In this document: positions 8,570-17,085 of the stretch, piece after piece
How positions within the stretch are numbered: position 1 is the stretch's first letter
Layout of the letters: the number at the start of each line of letters is the position of its first letter
Translations under genes and position numbers: made by a program
The notes under the pieces: model-generated
The model's input: only the letters and a program-made list of their open reading frames with translations
Database searches by the model: none
What the model was told of the DNA's origin: nothing
DNA from: an uncultured Erythrobacter sp.
GTDB taxonomy: Bacteria > Pseudomonadota > Alphaproteobacteria > Sphingomonadales > Sphingomonadaceae
Direction of reading: 5' to 3'
Assembly: GCA_947499505.1 (NCBI GenBank)
Contig: CANMOQ010000003.1
Span: forward strand, 1-64,000
DNA: 64,000 nt

Positions 8570-9642
8570 CAAAGCTGCTCCTTGGCGGCCGCATTGATGG
8601 CCTCTGCCGCCGCTTCTATCTGGTCCATCGTCGTATAGCGGCCAAAGCCGAGCCGGATCGAGGATTTCGCCTGTTTGTCGCTGAGCCCGATGGCTTTCAG
8701 CACATGGCTGGGCCGCCCCGATCCGCTGGCACAGGCGGACCCGGCGCTGAACATGATCGTGCGGCAATCCGACATCAGCCGCGCAACATCCAAGCCGTCC
8801 CTTCGGATATTAAGATTGCCATGCCAGCGCGCCTCTTCGCTGCCATTCAAAGTCCAATCGGAAAACAGCTCCCGCGCACGGTTCCACAGCGTTTCGATAT
8901 GCTGCGCGTCCTCTGCCACCTGCTCCGCTGCGAGCTGCGCAGCAGCGCCCATGCCCGCGATCAAAGCCGGGGCCAGAGTGCCGGAGCGGATGCCATGTTC
9001 CTGCCCGCCGCCGGTCTGCACTTCGCCCAGGTCCACGCCGTCCCGCACCCACAATGCGCCCACGCCCTTCGGCCCGTGAAACTTATGCGCGCTGATCGCG
9101 ATCATATCCGCGCCGGTCACCTCTATCTTGCCGTAAGCCTGCACGGCATCGACCAGAAACAGCGCGTTCGCGTGCCTCGCGCGGCGGTGCCATTCCAATG
9201 TGGGCTGCACCGTGCCGATCTCGTTATTGACCTGCATCACGGCGACCATGCGCGTGTCCTTGGGCAGATCTTGCGAGGGATCGCACAGACCCTGATCATC
9301 CACGCCTAGCAAGTGATGCGCGCCCGCGGCCTTGGCCGTGTCGCCAACGGCGGAATGTTCAATCGCAGAGAACGCCACCGCGCCCTCACCCGCTGAGCCC
9401 CGGATCGCGAGATTAAGCGCCTCGGTCGCGCCGCTGGTGAAGATTACTTTGCCGCCAGCGGGAAACAAAGCCGCGACCCGGTCACGCGCCAGCTCAATCG
9501 CGGCCGCCGCCTGACGGCCCATCCGATGCGGCGAATGCGGATTGCCAAAGCCGGTGCCGTCCGGCCCATCGAGCCAGCGCAGCATGGCATCGCGCGCTTC
9601 AGGCGCGAGCGGGGTCGTGGCTTGGTAATCGAGGTAGATCAT
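8569..9642 (-). CDS. Cysteine desulfurase, NifS/IscS class
   Basis: 357 residues, class V aminotransferase fold. The N terminus IYLDYQATTPLAPEARDAM is characteristic. The PLP lysine is in ISAHKFHGPKG and the catalytic cysteine loop in SAGSACASGSG near residue 320. It releases sulfur from cysteine as a persulfide for Fe-S cluster and thio-cofactor synthesis. It sits between a second desulfurase upstream and a ferredoxin downstream. No scaffold protein (IscU/SufB) is in the window. Confidence 0.93.
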   Translation of the reverse strand: MIYLDYQATTPLAPEARDAMLRWLDGPDGTGFGNPHSPHRMGRQAAAAIELARDRVAALFPAGGKVIFTSGATEALNLAIRGSAGEGAVAFSAIEHSAVGDTAKAAGAHHLLGVDDQGLCDPSQDLPKDTRMVAVMQVNNEIGTVQPTLEWHRRARHANALFLVDAVQAYGKIEVTGADMIAISAHKFHGPKGVGALWVRDGVDLGEVQTGGGQEHGIRSGTLAPALIAGMGAAAQLAAEQVAEDAQHIETLWNRARELFSDWTLNGSEEARWHGNLNIRRDGLDVARLMSDCRTIMFSAGSACASGSGRPSHVLKAIGLSDKQAKSSIRLGFGRYTTMDQIEAAAEAINAAAKEQL

Positions 9643-9672
9643 TGGTTGGTCTTATGGCGCACTCTACTTGGC

Positions 9673-9747
9673 TCGTCATCCTGAACTTGTTTCAGGATAA
9701 CCCTCTCAACTTGCTCCAATTGTTATCCCGAAATGAATTCGGGATGA
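9673..9747. repeat. Pair of REP-like intergenic palindromes
   Basis: Two short palindromes lie between the two desulfurase genes: GTCATCCTGAACTTGTTTCA followed by GGAT (9674-9698), and TATCCCGAAATGAATTCGGG (9723-9742) followed by ATGA. The same family recurs at 48652-48745 and 49661-49880. They could form a stem-loop in the mRNA between the two genes. Confidence 0.75.
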
Positions 9748-9750
9748 CGG

Positions 9751-10761
9751 TTACGTTTGGGCAAGGCTGCTCCAAGCCTGCGCAAACGCCTCAAGCTCGT
9801 CCGGTGTCGTGCTCCACCCCAGGCTAACCCGGATCGTCCGAGCGGCGATTTCATCGGAGACGCCAAACGCATCCAGCACCCGGCTTTTCTTCAGCGTGCC
9901 AGAGGAACACGCGCTGCCCGCAGACACCGCAAAGCCCATCGCGTCGAGCCGGATCAGCAAGGCCTGAGCGCTCATGCTCGGATGGGTCACAGCAAAGATG
10001 TAATCCGCTTGGTCACCAATCGTCAGCACGCCCTCGCCTAGCCGCTCTGCAAAGCTCCGCCGCTGCGCCTCAGTCGTCTGCCAATCGCCCGCCTCCAAGG
10101 CCGCCGCCATGCCTAGCGCACCGGGTACATTTTCGGTCCCTTGTCGATAGCCACGCTCATGCCCGCCGATCGGATTGAGAAGATTGAAATCGCGCAGCAG
10201 CAGCGCACCGATCCCAATCGGTCCGCCAAATTTATGGGCAGAGACGACCAGCATATCCGCGTCCGGCAGTGCCATCTTGCCCGCGCTTTGAGAGCAATCT
10301 GACAGCACCACTGTGCCGCCTGCCTTTACCGTTTCGGCCATCTGAGCAACTGGATTGATGACGCCAGTTTCTGAGTTCACATGCTGGACGGCCAATATCG
10401 CATCATCGCCAAAGGCGGTTTCGTCAGAGACCACTTCCGCATCGGGAGCCGCACGAAACACCGCATCATGCTCCACCGCGCTGACGATCCGGCGATCCTT
10501 CTTCGACTGCTGCAATCCGATCGCCAGTGCCTCGCTCGCACCGCTGGTGAAGATCAGCTCGTAGTTTTTGTCATTTTGGCCCAACCCAAGCGCCCGCTTG
10601 ATCCGCGCCCGCGCATCTTCCAGCGCGGCCTTTGCCTTGCGACCTTCACCATGCGGAGAGGATGGATTTGCCCAAATCGCAAACCCCTCTTCCATCGCTG
10701 CGCGCGCCTCTAGCCTCAGCGGCGTCGTGGCCGCATGGTCGAGATAAATGCGTGTCTTAAT
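9751..10761 (-). CDS. Cysteine desulfurase, second paralogue, probable ATT start
   Basis: 336 residues if translation starts at ATT (10759-10761). The frame reads (M)KTRIYLDHAATTPLRLEAR, the expected N terminus, but the initiator position is ATT and no ATG, GTG or TTG lies between it and the upstream stop at 10771-10773. GAGGGG sits five bases before the ATT, so the ribosome site fits this start. The first ordinary start would remove 22 residues including the conserved DHAATTP. PLP lysine in VSAHKFGGPIG; catalytic cysteine in SAGSACSSGTLKKS. Role as for its neighbour. Either a genuine non-canonical start, a weakened gene, or a sequence error. Confidence 0.88.
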   Translation of the reverse strand: MKTRIYLDHAATTPLRLEARAAMEEGFAIWANPSSPHGEGRKAKAALEDARARIKRALGLGQNDKNYELIFTSGASEALAIGLQQSKKDRRIVSAVEHDAVFRAAPDAEVVSDETAFGDDAILAVQHVNSETGVINPVAQMAETVKAGGTVVLSDCSQSAGKMALPDADMLVVSAHKFGGPIGIGALLLRDFNLLNPIGGHERGYRQGTENVPGALGMAAALEAGDWQTTEAQRRSFAERLGEGVLTIGDQADYIFAVTHPSMSAQALLIRLDAMGFAVSAGSACSSGTLKKSRVLDAFGVSDEIAARTIRVSLGWSTTPDELEAFAQAWSSLAQT

Positions 10762-10869
10762 GAGAACCCCTCACAAAAAATTGCGATTCTTGCATCTTTT
10801 CCTATATAGGCCCCGTCTTCGCATGCACCAGCCGGTGATACGCGCACATATTATTTCACAAGGTTTCCG

Positions 10870-11526
10870 ATGCCATCAGTCATCTTTCCCGGTCCAGAAG
10901 GCCGTCTCGAAGGTCGTTTTTCCCCGCCACCGCGTCCGCGCGCCCCTGTTGCGATGATCCTTCATCCGCATCCAGAGGGCGGCGGCACCATGAACGACCG
11001 GATTGTGCAGCGGATGTACAAGACCTTCGTGGACCGCGGCTTTGCGACCCTACGCTTTAACTTTCGCGGCGTCGGCCGCAGCCAGGGCAGCTTTGACAGC
11101 GGCATTGGCGAATTGTCCGATGCGGCGAGCGCGCTCGATTGGGTGCAATCAATCCACCCCGAGGCGCAGACGACTTGGGTTGCGGGCTATTCCTTTGGTG
11201 CGCTGATCGGCATGCAATTGCTGATGCGCCGCCCAGAGGTTCGCGGGTTCATCTCTGTCGCACCGCCAGCGAATATGTATGACTTTTCGTTCCTGGCCCC
11301 GTGCCCGGCCAGCGGCATTTTCGTGCAAGGCGCCGCCGATACGGTGGTTCAGCCAAGCGCGGTGCAGAAGCTGGTCGATAAGCTGCGCACGCAAAAGCAC
11401 ATCACGATCCACCACGAAGAGATCCCGCGCGCCAACCACTTCTTCGAGAACGAAACCGATGATCTGATGGCCTCGGTCGACAATTATCTCGACTTCCGCC
11501 TGTCGCCGGATTGTCCGATTAAGTAA
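10870..11526 (+). CDS. Alpha/beta hydrolase, COG2945-like
   Basis: 218 residues. The nucleophile elbow is GYSFGA with Ser108, the acid lies in the GAADTVVQP region, and the His is in IPRANHFFE. The N terminus has a conserved HPHPEGGGTMND loop. Cytoplasmic, no signal peptide. Members are described as general hydrolases or esterases, with no precise substrate. It is divergent from the Fe-S cluster genes, with a 108-base shared intergenic region; a gene of this type next to cysteine desulfurases is, from memory, common in sphingomonads. Confidence 0.85.
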   Translation: MPSVIFPGPEGRLEGRFSPPPRPRAPVAMILHPHPEGGGTMNDRIVQRMYKTFVDRGFATLRFNFRGVGRSQGSFDSGIGELSDAASALDWVQSIHPEAQTTWVAGYSFGALIGMQLLMRRPEVRGFISVAPPANMYDFSFLAPCPASGIFVQGAADTVVQPSAVQKLVDKLRTQKHITIHHEEIPRANHFFENETDDLMASVDNYLDFRLSPDCPIK

Positions 11527-11832
11527 TCCTTCGGGTCACTTGCTGATCCAAGCCAGGTTGACTCAGGTGTCTGGTTTCGGGCGACTAGTCGCAGTTGCGG
11601 AATGACCGCAAGTGGGAGTGGAAGCGGACGCTCAACCTTCGCCATTCTAGTCCGGCCTTTACGTCAAGGCCGTGAACGATAATGGGGGCAAGCGATAAGT
11701 CGAACAGCAGTGATAGTTGGTTCCACATTAAGTAGTCTCAGACTGTTTTTTGTTCGGAAGAGCGCTCCAAGTAGCTTGCTTGGGAGAAAAGTCGGGCCAT
11801 CTTATCGATGTTGGATTCGAGGGAGTGGGTTG
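11527..11832. other. Intergenic stretch with a degenerate hairpin-like repeat
   Basis: No convincing gene. Around 11604-11645 the sequence GAATGACCGCAAGTGGGAGT followed by GGAAGCGGAC resembles short repeats I remember as frequent in sphingomonad genomes, but I cannot confirm copies elsewhere in this window. The remainder has no clear promoter or terminator. Confidence 0.35.
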
Positions 11833-12360
11833 ATGCGATTTACGCGAGTTTTGGTGATACCGCTTGGTGCGTTGGCGCTTTCGGGGTGCGGCGATCCAGC
11901 AGAACGTTTTCCAGTTGCAGAGGACTTTTGTGAAGAAGAGGATCGTACTCTGTCTGATGAGGAAAAGAAGGTTGTTGCGCTACGTGAAGCCTACCTCGAT
12001 GGGGGCGGTCCGCAATACCTCCGTCGATACATAGATGAAAAATCGGATGAGGATGTTGAGACCAACCAGTTACAAACACTCATTTCTGATTATCTTGTGT
12101 CCGATCCCCTATGCTGTCAGATCCTGACGCCTGATCATCTCGGCAATGAGGTCATAAACGACCAAACATTCTATACTGCAGACCAGCTCTATTTTGACCG
12201 CAAATGGGGCTATGTCGCTGATCTTTTCATTTTTTGGGAGAAAGACGGCAAATCCGACCGTTATCGGATTGATGGAGCATTCGAGAAAGAAGATCTCCGG
12301 AAGGGCTGGGCCCTGATGGTGAATAATTGCGGGCATTTTAGGGGCTTTGATAGGGGATGA
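11833..12360 (+). CDS. Hypothetical lipoprotein
   Basis: 175 residues from an ATG following GGGAG. The signal sequence ends in the lipobox LSGC, so it is predicted to be lipidated and exported. The mature part is acidic, with paired cysteines (DPLCCQ) and a C-terminal segment with a single cysteine (VNNCGHFRG). I recognise no family. It is flanked by non-coding sequence on both sides and has lower GC than its neighbours. Confidence 0.65.
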   Translation: MRFTRVLVIPLGALALSGCGDPAERFPVAEDFCEEEDRTLSDEEKKVVALREAYLDGGGPQYLRRYIDEKSDEDVETNQLQTLISDYLVSDPLCCQILTPDHLGNEVINDQTFYTADQLYFDRKWGYVADLFIFWEKDGKSDRYRIDGAFEKEDLRKGWALMVNNCGHFRGFDRG

Positions 12361-12409
12361 CCTGACTAAGCCAACAGAACGTTCTTAGGCGGCAAAGGCT
12401 CCGAGAACT

Positions 12410-12675
12410 TAGTCGGCTAGTGGGTCGGGAACAGAAAGTCTGCTTTCGGCTTCGACTCCGACCTTGCGGTCGCTAGCGCGACCGTGCTCCGCAACCAATC
12501 CTGTAGAGTAGAGCCAAGCGCCAAGCGGCTAGACCTTTGGCCGGGAATGGTCCGGCGAGCGACCAGCGAGCCGCAAGCGCGACCGCGCGCCCGCAGCGAC
12601 GCGACCTTTAGGTCGTGTGAGCGAGGATAGCCAAGGCGGCGAATGCCGCCGCCGGCGCTTGAGACCCCAAACATA
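12410..12675 (+). repeat. Hairpin-chain element, copy A
   Basis: A GC-rich stretch of consecutive short stem-loops separated by conserved linkers. Visible stems include GACC-TTGC-GGTC, GGTCGC-TA-GCGACC-like pairing, CGACCT-TT-AGGTCG and GGCGGC-GAAT-GCCGCC. Linkers shared with copy B are CGACCGTGCTCCGC, GGAATGG, GCGACCGC followed by GCCCGCAGCGA, and TGAGCGAGGA. The stems differ in sequence between copies but remain paired. Open frames across it are by-products of the base composition. Confidence 0.7.
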
Positions 12676-12801
12676 AAGTCCTGAAACGCAACTCGAAAGT
12701 TCTTGTCATGTAAATGTAATGTTGTAACATGACTCCAGAGCGGCGCCTATGGCGCGAGCAAACGCTCAAGGTGACCGCTCCTTGAAGAGAGGAGCCTTGT
12801 A

Positions 12802-13491
12802 ATGAGTTACGTCACACAAAAACAAACGGGCCAACCGGTCGCAATCCTTGGGGCAATCGGCATTCCCGCCGCCTTCGCTGGCCTGCTGGTAATCGGACTG
12901 GCGGTGAAAGACCACGTACCAGAAATCTGGACTGGCCCGATGCCAAACAGGGACTATCCGGCCCCGCCTCCGCCGCCTGAGCCGACGGCTGAACCCGATA
13001 CCTCGCCCAAGACAAGCGAGAAGTTGCCGGACATCTATATCCCTCCGGTCCCAAACCCTATTCCGACCACAGGTCCACTCGTGAACACCACTGGTGAGCT
13101 GCCGCCGATTGGCGGTGACATCAACCTTGGCCCGATCCCGGGAACTGATCTTGGCGATGGATTGGGCGGGGTAACGCCCAGCGTGCCGACCTTCGATCCG
13201 ATTGCGGCGAAGCCTGCCAATGACGCCTCGCGCTGGGTTACGGACAATGACTACCGCTCGTCCTGGATCCGCCGCGGCTATTCCGGCAAGGCGAGCTTCA
13301 GCCTGGAGGTGAGCACCTCTGGCCGGGTCACCAATTGCTCGATCACGCGGTCTACTGGCCACACTGCGCTCGACACGGCGACCTGCTCGCTGATCGCCAA
13401 GCGGGCGCGGTTTGACCCTGCGATGGATGCAAGCGGCGCGCCGACCGCCGGGATCTACACCAGCTCAATCAACTGGCAATTGCCGAATTAA
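12802..13491 (+). CDS. TonB-family energy transducer-like protein
   Basis: 229 residues. One N-terminal membrane helix (about 13-34) is followed by a proline-rich periplasmic spacer (APPPPPEPTAEP.. IPPVPNPIP) and a TonB C-terminal domain (about 145-229) containing YSGKASFSLEVSTSGRVTNC and the typical C-terminal strand pattern. TonB proteins couple the inner-membrane proton gradient to outer-membrane receptors. No exbB or exbD is adjacent, so this may be an orphan paralogue. The pair of cysteines in the TonB domain (NC.. ATC) could form a disulfide. Confidence 0.88.
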   Translation: MSYVTQKQTGQPVAILGAIGIPAAFAGLLVIGLAVKDHVPEIWTGPMPNRDYPAPPPPPEPTAEPDTSPKTSEKLPDIYIPPVPNPIPTTGPLVNTTGELPPIGGDINLGPIPGTDLGDGLGGVTPSVPTFDPIAAKPANDASRWVTDNDYRSSWIRRGYSGKASFSLEVSTSGRVTNCSITRSTGHTALDTATCSLIAKRARFDPAMDASGAPTAGIYTSSINWQLPN

Positions 13492-13492
13492 A

Positions 13493-13717
13493 TCAGTCTG
13501 CCGGGGCACCCTCCGCCCCGGCAGCCTCCACCTGATCGATCGGCGAATTGCCACTCGCATCGGGCAGCGTCCAGATCAGCACATTGCCAATCGCAATCGC
13601 CGCCAGCAGCACCATCAGCGCTGGCTGCTTGATCGCGCCCGTGCGCCGCCACAGGAACACCGCCCCGATGATCAGGGCGAACGCGGCCAGCATTACAATT
13701 GAAAGCACAAGGTTCAT
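13493..13717 (-). CDS. Small membrane protein, two helices
   Basis: 74 residues from an ATG with AGAGG upstream. Two predicted membrane helices (LVLSIVMLAAFALIIGAVFL and ALMVLLAAIAIGNVLIW) flank a basic loop RRTGAIKQ, and a short acidic tail follows. It is convergent with the TonB-like gene, with one base between the stops. I do not recognise the family; function unknown. Confidence 0.7.
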   Translation of the reverse strand: MNLVLSIVMLAAFALIIGAVFLWRRTGAIKQPALMVLLAAIAIGNVLIWTLPDASGNSPIDQVEAAGAEGAPAD

Positions 13718-13815
13718 GTTCGATTGCCTCTGGTTGTGGTTCGCGGCATAGTGCAATTGTCGCAGAGTTGGAATATTCCACGTCCAACCCCGCATAAACA
13801 TAATAGGAGGACAAA

Positions 13816-14208
13816 ATGGGTATTTTCAGTTCAATCAAAGGCGCAATCTTCGGCAAGGACGAAGACGAGAAGAAATCACCAGCCGCCGCCGCTGGTGCCG
13901 CCGCTGGAGCAGCCGCAGCGGTTGCCGCCGCAGCCAATGAGAAGCCTGCGGGCATCAGCGAAGTTGACGTTGCGGCAAAGCTCGACGCGATGGACGGCGC
14001 AGACAAGCTCAACTGGCGCACATCGATCGTTGATCTGATGAAGCTGATCGGGGTCGACCCCAGCTTTGGCAACCGCAAGGAACTCGCCGGTGAGCTCGGC
14101 GATACCGACTATTCCGGCACGGCTGAGGAAAACATCTGGCTGCATAAGAAAACCATGCAGGAACTCGCCAAAAATGGCGGCACCGTGCCAGCTGAATTTC
14201 TCGACTAA
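13816..14208 (+). CDS. DUF3597 domain protein
   Basis: 130 residues. The start MGIFSSIKGAIFGK, an Ala-rich low-complexity stretch (about 24-42) and the conserved region VDVAAKLDAMDGADKLNWRT, then IVDLMKLIGVDPSFGNRKEL, match DUF3597. Cytoplasmic with no membrane segment. The domain resembles a LysM-like/peptidoglycan-associated small protein in some annotations, but its role is unknown. AGGAGG ribosome site immediately upstream. Confidence 0.88.
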   Translation: MGIFSSIKGAIFGKDEDEKKSPAAAAGAAAGAAAAVAAAANEKPAGISEVDVAAKLDAMDGADKLNWRTSIVDLMKLIGVDPSFGNRKELAGELGDTDYSGTAEENIWLHKKTMQELAKNGGTVPAEFLD

Positions 14209-14260
14209 TTGACCCATTGTTCAGATTGACAGCGGCTTGCCGCGCGGTAACACCGCCTGC

Positions 14261-16120
14261 ATGACCAATTCAAACATGAACATCACGCGCCGTCAGGCCC
14301 TTAGCGGGCTTGGCGGCGTTTCTGCATTGGCGCTGCTGCCAGCGTGCAAACAGCTGGGCATTGATGGGCCAAGCGGCGGCGAGTTTGCCGCACTGGAGCC
14401 TGACGCGGCGCTGGAGAAAATCGGCTACGAGATGCTCGCCCATGAGCCGGGCCGCGCAACCGGGCTTGGCGTGGATACCGGCGATTATGCCGCATGGCGC
14501 GGCACCTTTGGCACCCCAGGTCTGCAAGGCCGCACTGATTACGCCGCCACGTTGGAGCGGCTGCGCGAGGGCGCGCGGGACTATCCCAAAGACGACCTGA
14601 CGCCCGACCAGCTCACCAGTTTTGAAGTCGTCGAAAGCGCTTTTGCCAAGGCGCTCGAAGGCTTCGCCCTGCCCTACGGCGATGTTGCCGTCGGCAGCTG
14701 GCGCAACGCGCCTTACGTGGTGATCCAGAACGTCGGCGCCTATATCGACATGCCGCGCGCGATGGGCTCCAGCCAGCCGCTGACCAACGAGCAAGACGTT
14801 GAATATTACCTTAGCCGCCTCAATGAAATTCCGGCGGTTCTGGATGGCGAGATTGAGCGCATGCAAGAAGCCCGCGCCATGGGCGTGGTGCCGCCGGACT
14901 TCCTGCTCGACAAAGCCATTGGCCAGATGGAATCGAGCCTCGCGGCGGCTGCCGATGGCACCGCATACACCGGCGATCTGGCCGCCAATCTTGAGAAAGC
15001 CAGCCTGCCCGCTGATGCAGTTGACCGCGCCAAGACCATCGTAACCGGCGGCATCGCCGCCGCACTCGAACGTCAGCTAGAAGAGCTCAAAACCCAGCGC
15101 GCCGAGGCCGATAGCGACCCCGGCATGTGGAGCCAGCCGCAGGGCGAGGAATATTACGCCTGGGCCACCAGCGCCTCGACCACGACCTCGCTCTCGCCCG
15201 ATGAAATCCACGAGCAGGGCTTGGAAGAGCTCGCCGAGCTGCACGGCCAGATGGACCCGATCCTGAAAGAAATCGGCTTCACACAGGGCACCGTGGGCGA
15301 GCGCATGCAGGCGCTCAGCCAAGACCCGCGCTATAAGTTTGCTGAGGGCGATCCGGGCCGCGAGGAAATCTTCGCCTTCATCGATGAGCGCATCGAATGG
15401 ATCAAAGCGCAAATGCCGCGCGCCTTTAACGAGCTGGTCGATCCCAATATGGAGGTCCGCCGCATCCCCATCAATGAAGAGCCCGGCGCGCCCGGCGCCT
15501 ATGGCGGCGCGGGCAGCAAGGATGGCAGCATTCCGGGCCGGTTCTGGATCAATCTGCGCACCACCGATTTGCACCGCAAATATGACCTTGCCGACCTAAC
15601 CTATCACGAAGCGATCCCGGGTCATGTTTGGGAAGGCGAATATTCCAACCGCCTGCCGCTGATCCGCTCGATCCTCGCGTTTGGCGCGTTCAGCGAAGGC
15701 TGGGCGCTCTACGGCGAACAGCTCGCCGATGAGCTTGGCGCCTATGACGACTTTAAGGTTGGGCGGCTGGGCTATCTGCAAAGCCTCGCCTTCCGCGCCT
15801 GCCGCCTGGTGGTCGACACCGGCCTGCACTCCAAACGCTGGAGCCGCGACCAGGCGCGTCAGTTCTTTGTGGAGCGCAATGGCAGCAAGTTTGAAGAGGT
15901 CGTGGGCGAAGTGGACCGCTATTGCAGCTGGCCGGGCCAAGCCTGCAGCTATAAGATCGGGCACAGCGAAATCGTGCGCCAACGCGCTCGGGCAGAGGCT
16001 GAGCTGGACGAGGCCTATGACTTTAAGGCGTTCAACACCGCCGTAATCCTGGGCGGCAATGCGCCGCTCGATGTGGTGGCCAAGAATGTCGACCGCTATA
16101 TCGCGGGAGCTAAGGCCTAA
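14261..16120 (+). CDS. DUF885 family lipoprotein (putative metallopeptidase)
   Basis: 619 residues from the ATG at MTNSNMN. A twin-arginine-like ITRRQALSGLG segment and a lipobox LLPAC suggest export and lipidation. The DUF885 core contains the zinc-binding motif LTYHEAIPGHVWEGEY (HExxxGH type), followed by EGWALYGEQLADELG, which supplies a further conserved Glu. Relatives are regarded as peptidases acting in the periplasm. The next gene starts 11 bases after its stop. Confidence 0.88.
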   Translation: MTNSNMNITRRQALSGLGGVSALALLPACKQLGIDGPSGGEFAALEPDAALEKIGYEMLAHEPGRATGLGVDTGDYAAWRGTFGTPGLQGRTDYAATLERLREGARDYPKDDLTPDQLTSFEVVESAFAKALEGFALPYGDVAVGSWRNAPYVVIQNVGAYIDMPRAMGSSQPLTNEQDVEYYLSRLNEIPAVLDGEIERMQEARAMGVVPPDFLLDKAIGQMESSLAAAADGTAYTGDLAANLEKASLPADAVDRAKTIVTGGIAAALERQLEELKTQRAEADSDPGMWSQPQGEEYYAWATSASTTTSLSPDEIHEQGLEELAELHGQMDPILKEIGFTQGTVGERMQALSQDPRYKFAEGDPGREEIFAFIDERIEWIKAQMPRAFNELVDPNMEVRRIPINEEPGAPGAYGGAGSKDGSIPGRFWINLRTTDLHRKYDLADLTYHEAIPGHVWEGEYSNRLPLIRSILAFGAFSEGWALYGEQLADELGAYDDFKVGRLGYLQSLAFRACRLVVDTGLHSKRWSRDQARQFFVERNGSKFEEVVGEVDRYCSWPGQACSYKIGHSEIVRQRARAEAELDEAYDFKAFNTAVILGGNAPLDVVAKNVDRYIAGAKA

Positions 16121-16131
16121 GGAGGCACCGA

Positions 16132-17085
16132 ATGGGGATTTCCTGGAAGGTTCTGCTAGTGGTGATCGGGGTCTCGACCCTGACGTTGCGCTTTCTGCTG
16201 GATAGCCAGTTTGGCACCACGACCTTGGTCTACATTCTGGTCCCGTTTGTCATCTCGGTTGCGCTCGCATTCCTCACCAAATCGAGCGAGAGCACCCGAT
16301 ATCGCTACCGCTATCTCAACCATATGCGGATTATGACGATCGTCTTTCTGGCAACCTCGGTGTTGCTGTTTGAAGGCTTCATCTGCGTCCTGATGTTCAT
16401 GCCGATCTACTATGGCTTTGCAACAATTGGCTTTTTCTTCTCTTGGCTGGCGAGAGACAAGAGCCTGGATGACAAAGGCAGCAGCGATTTGACCAACACG
16501 TTCAAGGTCGCGGCCATTCCCGTGCTGGTCCTAATGCTGGTGAGCGAAGGTCTATTTTCGGCAACCACGGTGCCGCGTCCGGCGACCGCCACTTTGGTTG
16601 CGGACACCCCGCTTAGCGTCGCTGAACTGCAAGCAAACATGGCCCAGCCGATCAGTTTTGAAAGCGACCGGCACTGGTTCCTGGAACTGTTCCCCATGCC
16701 CGACAGCATTCAGGCGGGCAGCCTGGCGCCGGGCGATATGCACACGCTGCATTTCACCTACAAACGCTGGTTGTTCACCAACACGCATCAGGGTGAAATG
16801 CATGTTCGCATCGACAAAGTCAGCGCCGATCACATCCGCACGAAAATCACCCGCAATGACAGCTATCTTGGCAACTACATGGACATCGATGGCACTGATA
16901 TTCGCTTCACACCAAAGGCCGATGGCGGCACGCGTGTGGCGCTGACCATCCGCTATGACCGGCTGCTAGACCCGGCCTGGTATTTCGGCCCGATGCAGCA
17001 ACTCGCGGCCAAAGAAAGCGCGCGCCTGTTCCTGTCGGACATCATCCTGAGGCACCCGGTGGAGGAAGTCGCCAATGGGCAGTGA
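16132..17085 (+). CDS. Hypothetical membrane protein
   Basis: 317 residues with about five hydrophobic helices in the first 165 residues, then a soluble C-terminal domain (about 165-317). That domain has alternating strand-like segments (TLHFTYKRWLFTNTHQGEMH, TRVALTIRYDRLLDPAWYFG) and could be an SRPBCC/cyclase-like fold. I cannot name a family. AAGGAGG ribosome site. It overlaps the following desaturase by 11 bases, so the two are probably co-translated and may act on the same membrane lipids; this is inference from position. Confidence 0.75.
   Translation: MGISWKVLLVVIGVSTLTLRFLLDSQFGTTTLVYILVPFVISVALAFLTKSSESTRYRYRYLNHMRIMTIVFLATSVLLFEGFICVLMFMPIYYGFATIGFFFSWLARDKSLDDKGSSDLTNTFKVAAIPVLVLMLVSEGLFSATTVPRPATATLVADTPLSVAELQANMAQPISFESDRHWFLELFPMPDSIQAGSLAPGDMHTLHFTYKRWLFTNTHQGEMHVRIDKVSADHIRTKITRNDSYLGNYMDIDGTDIRFTPKADGGTRVALTIRYDRLLDPAWYFGPMQQLAAKESARLFLSDIILRHPVEEVANGQ

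Noticed and set aside
12417..12674. 85-codon frame on the minus strand in hairpin element A
   Set aside because: Same reasoning; Arg/Ser-rich and lies wholly within the repeat.
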